NCBI GenBank assembly: GCA_012959435.1 | Contig: DUDF01000045.1 | Coordinates: 1 to 32,016 of the forward strand | Direction of reading: 5' to 3' | DNA: 32,016 nt | DNA from: Candidatus Poseidoniales archaeon | GTDB taxonomy: Archaea; Thermoplasmatota; Poseidoniia; Poseidoniales; Thalassarchaeaceae | Shown here: one piece after another, positions 16,058 through 25,700 of the stretch | Position numbering within the stretch: the first letter of the stretch is position 1 | Layout of the letters: each line of letters opens with the position of its first letter | Notes under the pieces: generated by a model | Database searches by the model: none | The model's input: only the letters and a program-made list of their open reading frames with translations | Told to the model about the DNA's origin: nothing | Program-made: the position numbers and the translations under genes

Positions 16058-19000
16058 ATGACCCAGAGGCAGGTAAGGCATTCTTTTATCCTCGTCATCC
16101 TTCTATTAGTGAGTACAGTAGGCATTCATTTTGCTATCGCTAACAATCCAAACTTACATGATGACGAATCGGTGTTGAGTTCTAGTCCGAACTCAATGGA
16201 AGTATTGATGTTAGGAAATTCCTACACTCAAGCGAATAATCTTGAATCATTGACAGAATCATTGTTAACAAATTATTTTGCTAATTCAAATGTTGACAGA
16301 TTAGCCGCAGGTGGTTTGAATCTAGCCGACCACTCAAGCAGAGTTCAAACATCTGGCCACCAGTGGAATACTACTCTCAACAATGGAAACTACGATTGGA
16401 TAGTGTTACAAGATCAAAGCCAAGTACCCAGTTTCCCCACCACTTCCCAATATTGGCAGGATAGTTTGTCAGGTGCAGTCGTTCTCAATGAAATGATTGA
16501 GGATAATGGTGCAGAAACGGTTCTCCTAATGACTTGGGGTCGGAGAAATGGCGACCAAGACAATCAGTGGCGCAATCCAGACTTTTTGACAATGCAGGCG
16601 AATTTGGATTCTGGTTATCGGCTATATGCAGAAAATGTCAGCACAGCCAGTCGTCCTGTGTGGCTAGCTCCAGCAGGATTAGCTTTCAAGCATATTTATG
16701 ATGAAATTGTGGCATCAGGTGGGACGCCTGAGAACTCAGGAACTTTGTTTGACAACCTCTATTCATCAGACGGAAGCCATCCCTCGTTATCCGGTAGTTA
16801 CCTAACATCTTGTGTGGTTTATGCAACTATTTCAGGGTCAAACCCAGTTGGCTTGAATGGGCCGTCAGGCCTTAGTTCATCACGCATTCTTGAATTGCAA
16901 GAAGCCGCTTCAGCAACTGTGTTTAACAATACTCAAAATTTAGTATATCCATGGCACCGGGCATCTTCCTCCACTTTTTCAAATGGTAATTCTAGTGTGG
17001 TTTTACATCCTGCCCTCAATGAGACAGCAGGATTGACTCACCGACCAGGTCAGCGGATTAATGGAGCCAGTCTTAATCTCACGGTTTCTGGTTTGCAGGA
17101 GTGGTCAAACACAACCAATCAAATGAGCGCTCTTGCTCCTAATTCTACCATGATTGGGACAACTGTTGACGCTAATAGGCAACTCCGATTAAACACTTCA
17201 AGTGGAGGAAGTGTGCCAAATTCAGGGACAAATAATACTGTAATATCTAGTTCGGTGACAATGAGTGGAAATCATTCTTATGATACCCTACACTTGTTAT
17301 GTGGGATTGTAAGTTGTGGTGAGATTTCAGTATCTGGGGGTCCATTACGCATATACGCTAATGTAATCAAAATTGAGTTAGGGACTTCAATAGTTGCTGA
17401 TGAATTAGTGGTTGGTAATTGGGGTGTAGGCGGTTCTACAGCGCGCGCATCAAATGGAAAAAGCCCAGGCGCAGGTGGTGGAAGTCACGGCACTAGTGGT
17501 GGCTCAGGTGGCGGCACAAATGGTGGTGCAGGTGGGACTACCTATGGTAATGGTTCAGAACCAGGTTCGTCAGGTGGTAATGTCACTTATATCAATCCAA
17601 ATGGCCAAGTAGCCAATGACGCGAATGGCGGTTACGGTGGCGGTGTCATTGAATTATATGCCCGCGTTATCTACATGAACGGTTCTATTTCTGCAAACGG
17701 TGGACGTGGTGATGATGGTGCTACACCTCCAGGTGGCAGCGGTCCAGGAGGCAGTGGAGCAGGTGGAGGAAGTGGCGGTTCAATTTCCCTCATGGCAAAT
17801 AGCGTCTACATCGGACCTAACGCTGTGTTAACTGCTGAAGGTGGTGATGGTGGTGATGGTGAGGATGGCTCCTGTGCGCCAGGTAATCCTTGCTTATTCA
17901 TGTATGATGGAGGCCACGGTGGCGGAGGTGGAGCTGGCGGAATTATCTTGCTAGCAACCACTGCTAATAATCTGAATAATAATGGGGCAACTAGCGTTAA
18001 TCCAGGTAGGGGAGGTGCTGGCGGCGCCCCATATGGCACTGGCTCACGCGGGACAGTGGGAAACAATGGCAACACTGGTTACTCGTTTACAGGGACATTC
18101 GCTGGATGGTCCGGTTCACTCGTCTATATCTACAATGGGAATTACACCAGCCCAATCCTAGGCAGACAGGGATTAATCAATGTTCATGGGGTAGTTAGGA
18201 TACCCAATAGCCAACCTGCTAACACCTCAATTGTAGCTACTTATCGATATTCAGTAGATGGCTCATCTTGGTCACAGTGGGACTCGTTCAATCTTACTTT
18301 TGAGGAACTTCCTGCATTCTCTCTGATTCAATTCAATTTTTGGCTATCAACAACCAATAATACTACAACTCCCAGAATTAATTCCATTGATTTAGATTTG
18401 TCAAACTGGTATTCAATAGATGATTTTAGACTATCAATATCTAACACGACGGGTGGTGCACCGTTCTGGTATTTCCCACATAATCTAGGGGTTGTTAGGG
18501 ATTCCAACCCACTTTTCAGCCAATTTGGTGGTCCGACAACTTTTCAAATATTTGTTCCAACCAACGCCACTCCAATTGGTTCTGGATGGATACATATTAT
18601 TCCACCAACTTTCAATGTTGATTCAAATATTACGATCTCACTCGCAGGCAATACTATTCTATCAATCAACAGTAGTCAATTCCCTGCAATGGGTATGACC
18701 ATTGAATTGAATAATTCACTGTTACAAACGAATTGGAAAAATAATTTATCCGGCACTAATGGGCCAGCCGGAATAGCGTGGGGTAATTTAGAATTAGATT
18801 GTTCAGCACAAGGCTCGTACATGGGTAATTTCGCTAGTTCATTCGTTATCGTACCCTATGAATTAACTGAAACATTAGGGGCGAATGGAACTATTGTAAC
18901 AGCACTAAATGACCATGTGAATAGGACTGGTGGGAGGTGGGCTGAAGCAACTTTCAGTACATTCCCAGTAATGAGCCAAGGCATCACATTAGATTCACAT

Positions 19001-21805
19001 GAGATTGTTTTAGACGCACTCTCGGTCAACTTCATAGACGATATTTTGCCGGAAGTTAGTGGTATCACCTTCTATGTGGACGGGCAAGAAGTCACTGAGG
19101 CTAGAGTTGGGGATTTGATTGAGATTCGTGTTAGTGTATTGGGCAATGAATCAGATGCCACGATTGAGTGGCATTTGCAAGGGCTCGGCAGCATCTCTTC
19201 ATGGCCTCCCGCCTCACTTTCATTCATGGGTTGGGATACTCTTCACAATAACTACATTACATTTTATGATACATCTCAACATTCTGCGGAGTATGGTGAT
19301 TCGATGGCATTATGGCTATGGATGACTGATGCTGCAGGAAACTCACGCACACCGTCTGGAGTTGGTGCGTGGTACGAGACATTGATTCTAAGGCCGGTCT
19401 TCCCCGATTTCGAGTTAATGACAGTGGGTGGCTGCGAGCGAGTCATTGTCGCGGTATGTGAGACGCAGCCAGGGGTTGAATTGGTATTCCAAGCGTCTGC
19501 AGTTCAAGATCGGTCAGATCTCAACATGTTTGTTCATATCATCAATCCAACTGATACTGGTGATGATTTCGTGGTTCCTTTGTATTGGCATGATATATCA
19601 AAAGTTTATGATGGTTCAATTTCCCTTTCCACTGCTGAACTTGGTTGGTGGGATATCAGATTCAGAGTTATAGATATTAATTTGAATGAAGAAAACTGGT
19701 CATCAGCGGTGATTGATAAAGTCCATGTTATTGATACAACCTCGCCAGATGAAGGTCAATTAACTGTTGTAAGTGAAGATAATTCAAGCCTTTCTTGGGA
19801 AGTATCTGGCCAATGGCTAGCCACCTCTCGTGACAACTCAACTGCAAGTTTAGAAATCAATGGCCCCGATGGTTTTTCTATGTCTATTCCACTATCTGAC
19901 CCTGTAATGAACGACCCACTCAACATTTCTTCCTATGTTGCTCTTGGTTCAGAAGAAACAATGGGGATTGGTGCCTCTAGTGCTAATAACAGTACAACTG
20001 GAATTATATTTGAAGGATTAAACCAAACTTGGCCGGGACTAACTCTGACGAATATCTCAGATTCATGGGGTTCAGTTACGACTTTCCTCTCTAAACAGTA
20101 TGATATTAAGGCTGCAAATCCAGATATTATTACAATAATTCCAATCCGTGACTACAAATCCTCATCAACTAGTATTTGGCAATCATCTTATCCAACATTG
20201 CTTGATGCTCTTGCGCCGACTGGTGCTCAAATCTTTATTGGAGTTATGGAAATTGATCCTGATTATATCTGCCACATTGGTTCGGGGCCAGCTGGTTGCT
20301 ACCAATATGGAGAGTTCCAGACTATTACTGAAAAGAGCAAGATTATCACGGAAATAGCCTCATCAAGACCTTGGGTGACTTTAATTCCACTATCTGATGA
20401 CGGCCCAGAGCACCCGGAGTGGATTGATGGCAATGATGATTTCACAGATGCTGGGCACCGTTCCATTGCAACTGAAATGTTGCATGGGATAAATGGCAAA
20501 TTAGATACTAGATACTTCAGTATAGAGGCAAATTATACACAAGATTTGACTACACTTTCACCAGGGGTGTACGAATTTGAAATGCAAGTGATTGATGAGT
20601 TTGGTAACATCGCTGATGATGAAGTGCCAGGCCCCGATGCAACCATGTCACTGCTTCCGGCTGATGGCATTTTGTCATTGATAATTCAGTCACCAGTACC
20701 TACCGTTTTGCATCCGGGGTCTTTTGATATCGCATATGATGCGATATGTTCAATCGATTGTTCAATGGAACTTGAAATATTCCTAAATGGAGAATTAATT
20801 GAAGTGATTAATCCAACTGGCGGAGCAGGAACTTACACCGTCACAATCCCAACAATTGGAACGCATACCATTTCCATGGTTCTTTCAACTTCTGATTGGC
20901 AAGTCACTTCACAGACAGCATCTTTGGAAGTTTTTGCAACGCCACCACCGGCACCGGAATGGCACATCTCGTGTAGTAACTATGATGAGGAACTTACATT
21001 GCCAAGTATTGCATACAATGGGAAAATAGGAAATTTTTCTTCATCAACGCACTTTATCAAATGTACAGTTACAAATAGTGGTGATGCTAATGGATTTGTT
21101 CACCTTTCTCCCAATTCGTCTTTTGATCCGTTTGAATGCACGTCAACAGTGTTTGAGATATCTCCCGCTGGACGGGCAGAATTTGATTGTACTGCAGAAG
21201 AGAGTGATGAAACGTCGGGAATATTCCCACTTTTGTTAGAATTTGAACAGGTTGGTGAATCTGCTAACACATCAATTGGAGGCTGGGATACTACTGTAGT
21301 AATGTTGTCACCACGTTTTGTCGCAGATGAGATTGTTAGTGATAATCAGCTAGAAGGAGAAGATGGCACAACAGCAGAGGTTGCAGGGAAAACACCGTTT
21401 AATTGGATGATTTCAGCATTCGTTTTGATTTTGGTCGGGATTGGTGCAATCAGTATAATGTTTGCAATGCGCGATAGAAGAGAGCCAGAGATTCTAGAAG
21501 TCAATGAGGATTCGCTATTCAATGATAAAATGAGGACCTCGGAAGAATCTGCAGAATTGGAAACTATTCATCCTTCAATTGTAGCAGAGCAGGATGAACC
21601 AACGGAACTAACTCCTGTCAGTCCAGAACTCAATCCCATTGTGGACCATGTTATCTCGGAAGGTGAGACAGAGATTCTTGATTCATATCTAAATCTACCC
21701 AGTGGTGGGGAATATCAGGTGACCGATGGGGTTACTGTATACGAGCACCCAGATGGGTCTCGATGGCAACAAGAAGAAGGCGGTAAATTTCACCGGCTTG
21801 CTTGA
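16058..21805 (+). CDS. Giant secreted SGNH-hydrolase/glycine-rich/Ig-like surface protein, C-terminal membrane anchor
   Basis: About 1915 residues. A signal peptide (MTQRQVRHSFILVILLLVSTVGIHFAIA) is followed by an SGNH hydrolase domain of DUF4886 type: VLMLGNSYTQ with nucleophile Ser55, YDWIVLQDQS, and DGSHPS with Asp238/His241. Residues about 460-680 are very glycine-rich repeats alternating with beta strands (GGVIELYARVIYMNGSISANGG), suggesting a beta-helix or adhesin-like stalk. Ig-like modules follow. Near residues 1290-1465 is a second SGNH-like segment, SSYVALGSEETMGIGAS to DFTDAGHRSIA, with no Ser at the nucleophile position. N-x-S/T sequons are abundant. A membrane helix (about 1783-1806) precedes a cytoplasmic tail ending in a small aromatic/glycine module (YEHPDGSRWQQEEGGKFHRL). 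The TTG at 16040 is an alternative start. The domain layout is secure; the substrate (a surface or environmental glycan ester?) is not. Confidence 0.85.
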   Translation: MTQRQVRHSFILVILLLVSTVGIHFAIANNPNLHDDESVLSSSPNSMEVLMLGNSYTQANNLESLTESLLTNYFANSNVDRLAAGGLNLADHSSRVQTSGHQWNTTLNNGNYDWIVLQDQSQVPSFPTTSQYWQDSLSGAVVLNEMIEDNGAETVLLMTWGRRNGDQDNQWRNPDFLTMQANLDSGYRLYAENVSTASRPVWLAPAGLAFKHIYDEIVASGGTPENSGTLFDNLYSSDGSHPSLSGSYLTSCVVYATISGSNPVGLNGPSGLSSSRILELQEAASATVFNNTQNLVYPWHRASSSTFSNGNSSVVLHPALNETAGLTHRPGQRINGASLNLTVSGLQEWSNTTNQMSALAPNSTMIGTTVDANRQLRLNTSSGGSVPNSGTNNTVISSSVTMSGNHSYDTLHLLCGIVSCGEISVSGGPLRIYANVIKIELGTSIVADELVVGNWGVGGSTARASNGKSPGAGGGSHGTSGGSGGGTNGGAGGTTYGNGSEPGSSGGNVTYINPNGQVANDANGGYGGGVIELYARVIYMNGSISANGGRGDDGATPPGGSGPGGSGAGGGSGGSISLMANSVYIGPNAVLTAEGGDGGDGEDGSCAPGNPCLFMYDGGHGGGGGAGGIILLATTANNLNNNGATSVNPGRGGAGGAPYGTGSRGTVGNNGNTGYSFTGTFAGWSGSLVYIYNGNYTSPILGRQGLINVHGVVRIPNSQPANTSIVATYRYSVDGSSWSQWDSFNLTFEELPAFSLIQFNFWLSTTNNTTTPRINSIDLDLSNWYSIDDFRLSISNTTGGAPFWYFPHNLGVVRDSNPLFSQFGGPTTFQIFVPTNATPIGSGWIHIIPPTFNVDSNITISLAGNTILSINSSQFPAMGMTIELNNSLLQTNWKNNLSGTNGPAGIAWGNLELDCSAQGSYMGNFASSFVIVPYELTETLGANGTIVTALNDHVNRTGGRWAEATFSTFPVMSQGITLDSHEIVLDALSVNFIDDILPEVSGITFYVDGQEVTEARVGDLIEIRVSVLGNESDATIEWHLQGLGSISSWPPASLSFMGWDTLHNNYITFYDTSQHSAEYGDSMALWLWMTDAAGNSRTPSGVGAWYETLILRPVFPDFELMTVGGCERVIVAVCETQPGVELVFQASAVQDRSDLNMFVHIINPTDTGDDFVVPLYWHDISKVYDGSISLSTAELGWWDIRFRVIDINLNEENWSSAVIDKVHVIDTTSPDEGQLTVVSEDNSSLSWEVSGQWLATSRDNSTASLEINGPDGFSMSIPLSDPVMNDPLNISSYVALGSEETMGIGASSANNSTTGIIFEGLNQTWPGLTLTNISDSWGSVTTFLSKQYDIKAANPDIITIIPIRDYKSSSTSIWQSSYPTLLDALAPTGAQIFIGVMEIDPDYICHIGSGPAGCYQYGEFQTITEKSKIITEIASSRPWVTLIPLSDDGPEHPEWIDGNDDFTDAGHRSIATEMLHGINGKLDTRYFSIEANYTQDLTTLSPGVYEFEMQVIDEFGNIADDEVPGPDATMSLLPADGILSLIIQSPVPTVLHPGSFDIAYDAICSIDCSMELEIFLNGELIEVINPTGGAGTYTVTIPTIGTHTISMVLSTSDWQVTSQTASLEVFATPPPAPEWHISCSNYDEELTLPSIAYNGKIGNFSSSTHFIKCTVTNSGDANGFVHLSPNSSFDPFECTSTVFEISPAGRAEFDCTAEESDETSGIFPLLLEFEQVGESANTSIGGWDTTVVMLSPRFVADEIVSDNQLEGEDGTTAEVAGKTPFNWMISAFVLILVGIGAISIMFAMRDRREPEILEVNEDSLFNDKMRTSEESAELETIHPSIVAEQDEPTELTPVSPELNPIVDHVISEGETEILDSYLNLPSGGEYQVTDGVTVYEHPDGSRWQQEEGGKFHRLA

Positions 21806-21838
21806 AACCAAATGAGCAAATGATGATTGATTTCGTGT

Positions 21839-21864
21839 TATTTTAACGGTTGGTTCAAGAACCA
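21839..21864 (+). promoter_or_regulatory. Putative promoter and operator of the 210-residue gene
   Basis: TTTTAACGG (21841-21849) is followed at once by TGGTTC-AA-GAACCA (21851-21864), a 6-bp inverted repeat with a 2-nt centre. It sits between the putative TATA-like box and the GTG start at 21884, a position where a bound repressor would block initiation. Confidence 0.4.
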
Positions 21865-21883
21865 CCTCTATCCGCTATAGGTC

Positions 21884-22516
21884 GTGGTAGACGAAATACG
21901 CTCCTGCTACCGGTTCCGGTCGCCAGATGATGGCATCGTGATTCTTATTGAGGGAGAAATGGATTGGGTTGAGTCTTGGCGAGGGAAAATTGGCCTCGAC
22001 GACATCGGATTACTAGAGAGACTTAGCATAGGTTCAGACGGCGATCCAATTATGACTTCATCTTCATCAACCCGAAGCGTCAGTAAACCACTTCCAGGCC
22101 CCACTCCAAATCCTGAGAGTGTGTTGACCGTACGCAGAACAATAGGTGAACTGAATATAGAAGAAGAGATGGCGAAACTTGGAATCTACAAAGAGGAGTC
22201 TCCAAGCGTTGGTGATTTGAGGGCAATTCTTGATGAGTATGACGAAGCACCAAAACCACCACAAGGTTCACCCTCGACCGAGCCAATAGCGGAAGGATGG
22301 CTACGCGAGGCACTACGAATTGCAGTTCGCAGATTTGGTGTGATGGGACTTCCTGTTGACGTGATTGTTGAAACAATTCACGGACGTCATGATTTAGACG
22401 ATGAACTTGTGGGTGGCTGGCTTGAGACACAGTATCAGTTAGGAAAACTTGTCAAGATTTACGGTGGGACTAGAGAGGGTTTTGGTCCTTCTCCAACGTG
22501 GCTTGACGCAGTTTGA
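21884..22516 (+). CDS. Uncharacterised cytoplasmic protein, possible C-terminal winged helix
   Basis: 210 residues from a GTG start. No signal peptide or membrane helix is seen. Residues 1-55 form a compact mixed domain (RSPDDGIVILIEGEMDWVESWRGKIG). Residues about 57-135 are Ser/Pro/Glu-rich and probably disordered, with a short helix (IEEEMAKLGIYKEE). Residues about 137-205 (EGWLREALRIAVRRFGVMGLPVDVIVETIHGRHDLDDELVGGWLETQYQLGKLVKIYGG) have the helix-helix-helix-strand look of a winged-helix module, including a plausible wing (GKLVKIYGG). I cannot name a family. It sits alone between two giant surface-protein genes, all on the plus strand, and could be a regulator of that locus; this is inference. 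Confidence 0.7.
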   Translation: MVDEIRSCYRFRSPDDGIVILIEGEMDWVESWRGKIGLDDIGLLERLSIGSDGDPIMTSSSSTRSVSKPLPGPTPNPESVLTVRRTIGELNIEEEMAKLGIYKEESPSVGDLRAILDEYDEAPKPPQGSPSTEPIAEGWLREALRIAVRRFGVMGLPVDVIVETIHGRHDLDDELVGGWLETQYQLGKLVKIYGGTREGFGPSPTWLDAV

Positions 22517-22561
22517 AGATGCAAAAATAATACTATTTCTGGAATAAATGATTGCCATTAT

Positions 22562-22582
22562 ATCAACTAATTTTGTGTTGAT
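22562..22582. repeat. Inverted repeat ATCAAC-(9 nt)-GTTGAT between the 210-residue gene and the second giant gene
   Basis: The 6-bp arms flank TAATTTTGT. In the 220-nt spacer before the giant gene this could be a terminator stem for the upstream gene or an operator. The rest of the spacer holds TTTTTCACACACG (22652-22664) as a possible promoter box and no gene I can support. Confidence 0.3.
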
Positions 22583-22736
22583 TATGCGGTGGGCTGGGGA
22601 ACTAACACTCAGAAACAATAATCGTTGTACTGCGTGACAATTGGTATAGCATTTTTCACACACGCGCACGAAAGGGGTAATAAGAAAGCCCAAAGTCGGT
22701 TGGTCTTGTATGTCGAGCCATACCTTTGAACTGAAT

Positions 22737-25700
22737 ATGAACAAGGCACGGGTCAAAGCCGTCGCACTAGTCGCACTGATGGTATTGTCAACTTCGTTGG
22801 CAGTGCTGGATGTTTCGGCGAGTAATTCGAAGCAATACCCAGTAACAAGGAATCCTCTGGACCTTGCGACTGGTGACTTTGATTGTGATGGTGATGACGA
22901 TATTGTGACCGCGAGCGAGATGGGGAACTTCTTGTCCATTCTCTGGAATGATAATGGAAATTACCAAGATAGAACTGACCTTTGGGTTTCTAACAACGCA
23001 AGCCGCCGTGCTGGATTCACTGATATCGCTGATGTTGGTGGTGTTGAAGTGGGCGACATTGATGATGATGGAAAGGACGACATAGTATTCTACCAAGGAA
23101 ACATTCAGGTTTTTGGTGGTACAGAAGTAATCCGTGGAAATCTAACGGTCTTGAGGAATGAGGACTGTGCTGGGACTTTCAGCGAGGATGCAGTTTATAC
23201 AATGGGTGACATCGTATGGAACTTCCAAATTGGCGATGTTAACGGTGATGGAGCAGATGATATTGTAGCTCTTGAATTACAAGATTTGGCTTCAGGTACA
23301 CAGCGTCTCTTAACTTATCTTGGTGGTTCTCAGCGTAACAATATTGCGACAAATCATAAGATCACAACTCTTGATAATCTCGCTAACAAGGTCTACGCAG
23401 ACATTCGGCTCGGAAATTTCGGCGAGGCTGTTGTGGGCGGTCCTATCGGAAACGATTGCGATGATTTAGATGCATTCTTGCATTATTGGCCAGGGTTCAA
23501 TGCAGCAACAGGATTCTCAGACGGTGATTGGGATAACGTTTCTATCGTTGAATTCGAATGTACGCTCGATACATTCGCAGCATGGAATGACCCTAACAAG
23601 CAACACACAATCAAGTTGAATTCCGAAAGTGGTAGCTTTGACATCGCTGATGAAGATAATGATGGCAAGATTGACACTATGGCAATCACGAATTTGACAA
23701 CTGTTGTGTTACAGAGTTGTGCAGCGGCTCCTTGCCCATCACAGAATAATTGGCAACAAATTGCAGTTTCTCCGACTATAGGGTCATTTATACCGGCTTC
23801 AGTTGAATTACAGGATGTCAATCAAGATGGAAGCATTGACTTAGTTGTTCCAACCACTTCCACCATTACCAGTTTGGTCGGCCAAAGTGGTAATACTGTG
23901 ACATCATATTCGATGGATAACCTAGAGGAATTGAATACTGTTCAAATTATTCTATCTGATGGCAGTGGTGGATACTATCAACCACAATCAATGCCAGTCG
24001 GCCGTAGACCAACTATGGTTCTTGTAGGGCAGTTTGCTGGTGGTCCAACCAGCGCTCTTGACTTGGCAATCGGTAACCGTGACTACACTTACCAATACTC
24101 AAATGGTGCACTACACATTGATTCAAAGGGGTGTGCTTTTGACCCACTAAACCCGCAACTGAATGGTTTTGGATGTGGTAATCTCGATGCGATCTCTGTT
24201 GTTCAACTTGATAACGAAGACGTTGGGATATCAGGCATGACTGTTTCACCAGCAAGTTTCAATCCAGATACTGGGAGGATGACGATTGGTGAAGGTACCC
24301 GTGAGGTGAATGTTACTGTGCAAAACACAGGGCTTAATTCCATCACTGGAAGCGTGGATGTTGATGTTTCAGTCAAGGAAATCACCGGTGGAGTAGACAC
24401 GACAGTTTACTCAAATGACTATGAAACAGCGGGAATTTCTAACTGTGGTACAGGTTGTACTTGGGCTTATGCAGATTATGACCAAGAGTCATATTTCTGG
24501 CATGAAGAGACAGCATCAAACCATTCTGCTAATCCAGAAGGTGACGAAGCGGATGTCAATCCGACTGACTACATGTGGGCAGGGACATGGCAACCGAATG
24601 CAACTGCTGGGAACCAGATGGAAAGCGGATATCTATCTAATCAAGATGATGGACTAATCTTGGAAGACATCGATTTGACCGGTGCTGACGCAGCATCACT
24701 CGAACTTGATTTGTATTGTAGTGTAGGTTACTCTGTTGTCCATTACGTGAACTCTCAAGGTTCAATCTCGGGAATGGTGATTTACGATGATTCGTGTAAC
24801 ATTGATGTTTATACTGATGATGAGGGATGGGTCCCTATCATCTATCGTGGTGGTTATGATGCTGTAAGACTTAACGAGTATTACAGTAATGGTGGTTCAG
24901 TAGAATACACAAGTAGAATTTACCATATCTTCGGTACAAATTACAGTTGGATGGACCTCAAAGGAAACAATTCACTGGATTTGACACCATGGGCTGGAGA
25001 TACAATTGACCTCCGATTCCGTTTCCGTACTGGATACGAAGGAAGTGTAGGACGTGACAACACTTCACGTAACACTCAGTGGGACGGTATGGCGTTTGAC
25101 AACTTAACAATCAAGAAGACAATCACACAGTTCGGCCAAATCCAGCCAGTTTCACAAAGTCTGAACCTCAATAACTTCGCCCCAGGCGACGAGCAAACCA
25201 TTACCCTAAACGCATATTTCACAAATGGTACTGAATACATGGTTGAGAGTGCTCTAACATCTCCTACTGGATTCAGTAATGAGGATGCAAGCAACGATGA
25301 TATGCGTTGGAAGATGGACGTGCTAAACTTGTATGACCCAGCGGTTAAGGAGATTACATCTCAAGACCGAGGTGCGTTGTATGCATCTGGAGATATGCCG
25401 ATTGATGTTATTGTTGAGAATGCTGGAAACACCGTGATGGATTTTGATATCAAAGCAACAGTGTATACTGCTCAGCCAACTGCTCTTTTCACCAACCCGT
25501 GTAAAGATGTTGAGGACTTCGAGCCAAGCGCATGTGCTTACATGTACGGTGATGACAGTGATGGTGATGGTGGAATCGTAGATGATACTGCTTCAAATGT
25601 CCAAAACGCAATTGTCCCAGGTAACCGACCATTGTTTGGTGGTAACGCATACTGGTTCGGCCATCCTGATTCAGGATACGGTGACAATTGGAATGAGTCA

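Noticed and set aside
17460-18060. GGT/GGC-rich repeats in the giant gene as a repeat element or recombination site
   Set aside because: The repeats keep the reading frame and encode alternating glycine loops and beta strands, so they are protein repeats.
17806-18075. Minus-strand Pro-rich ORF (89 residues)
   Set aside because: It is the complement of the glycine-rich block of the giant protein; GGN codons read backwards give proline.
11888-22701. GCCCAAAGTCG shared upstream of korA (minus strand, about 11895) and the second giant gene (about 22688)
   Set aside because: An 11-bp identity between two sites is expected many times by chance in 32 kb of both strands, and the flanks do not align.
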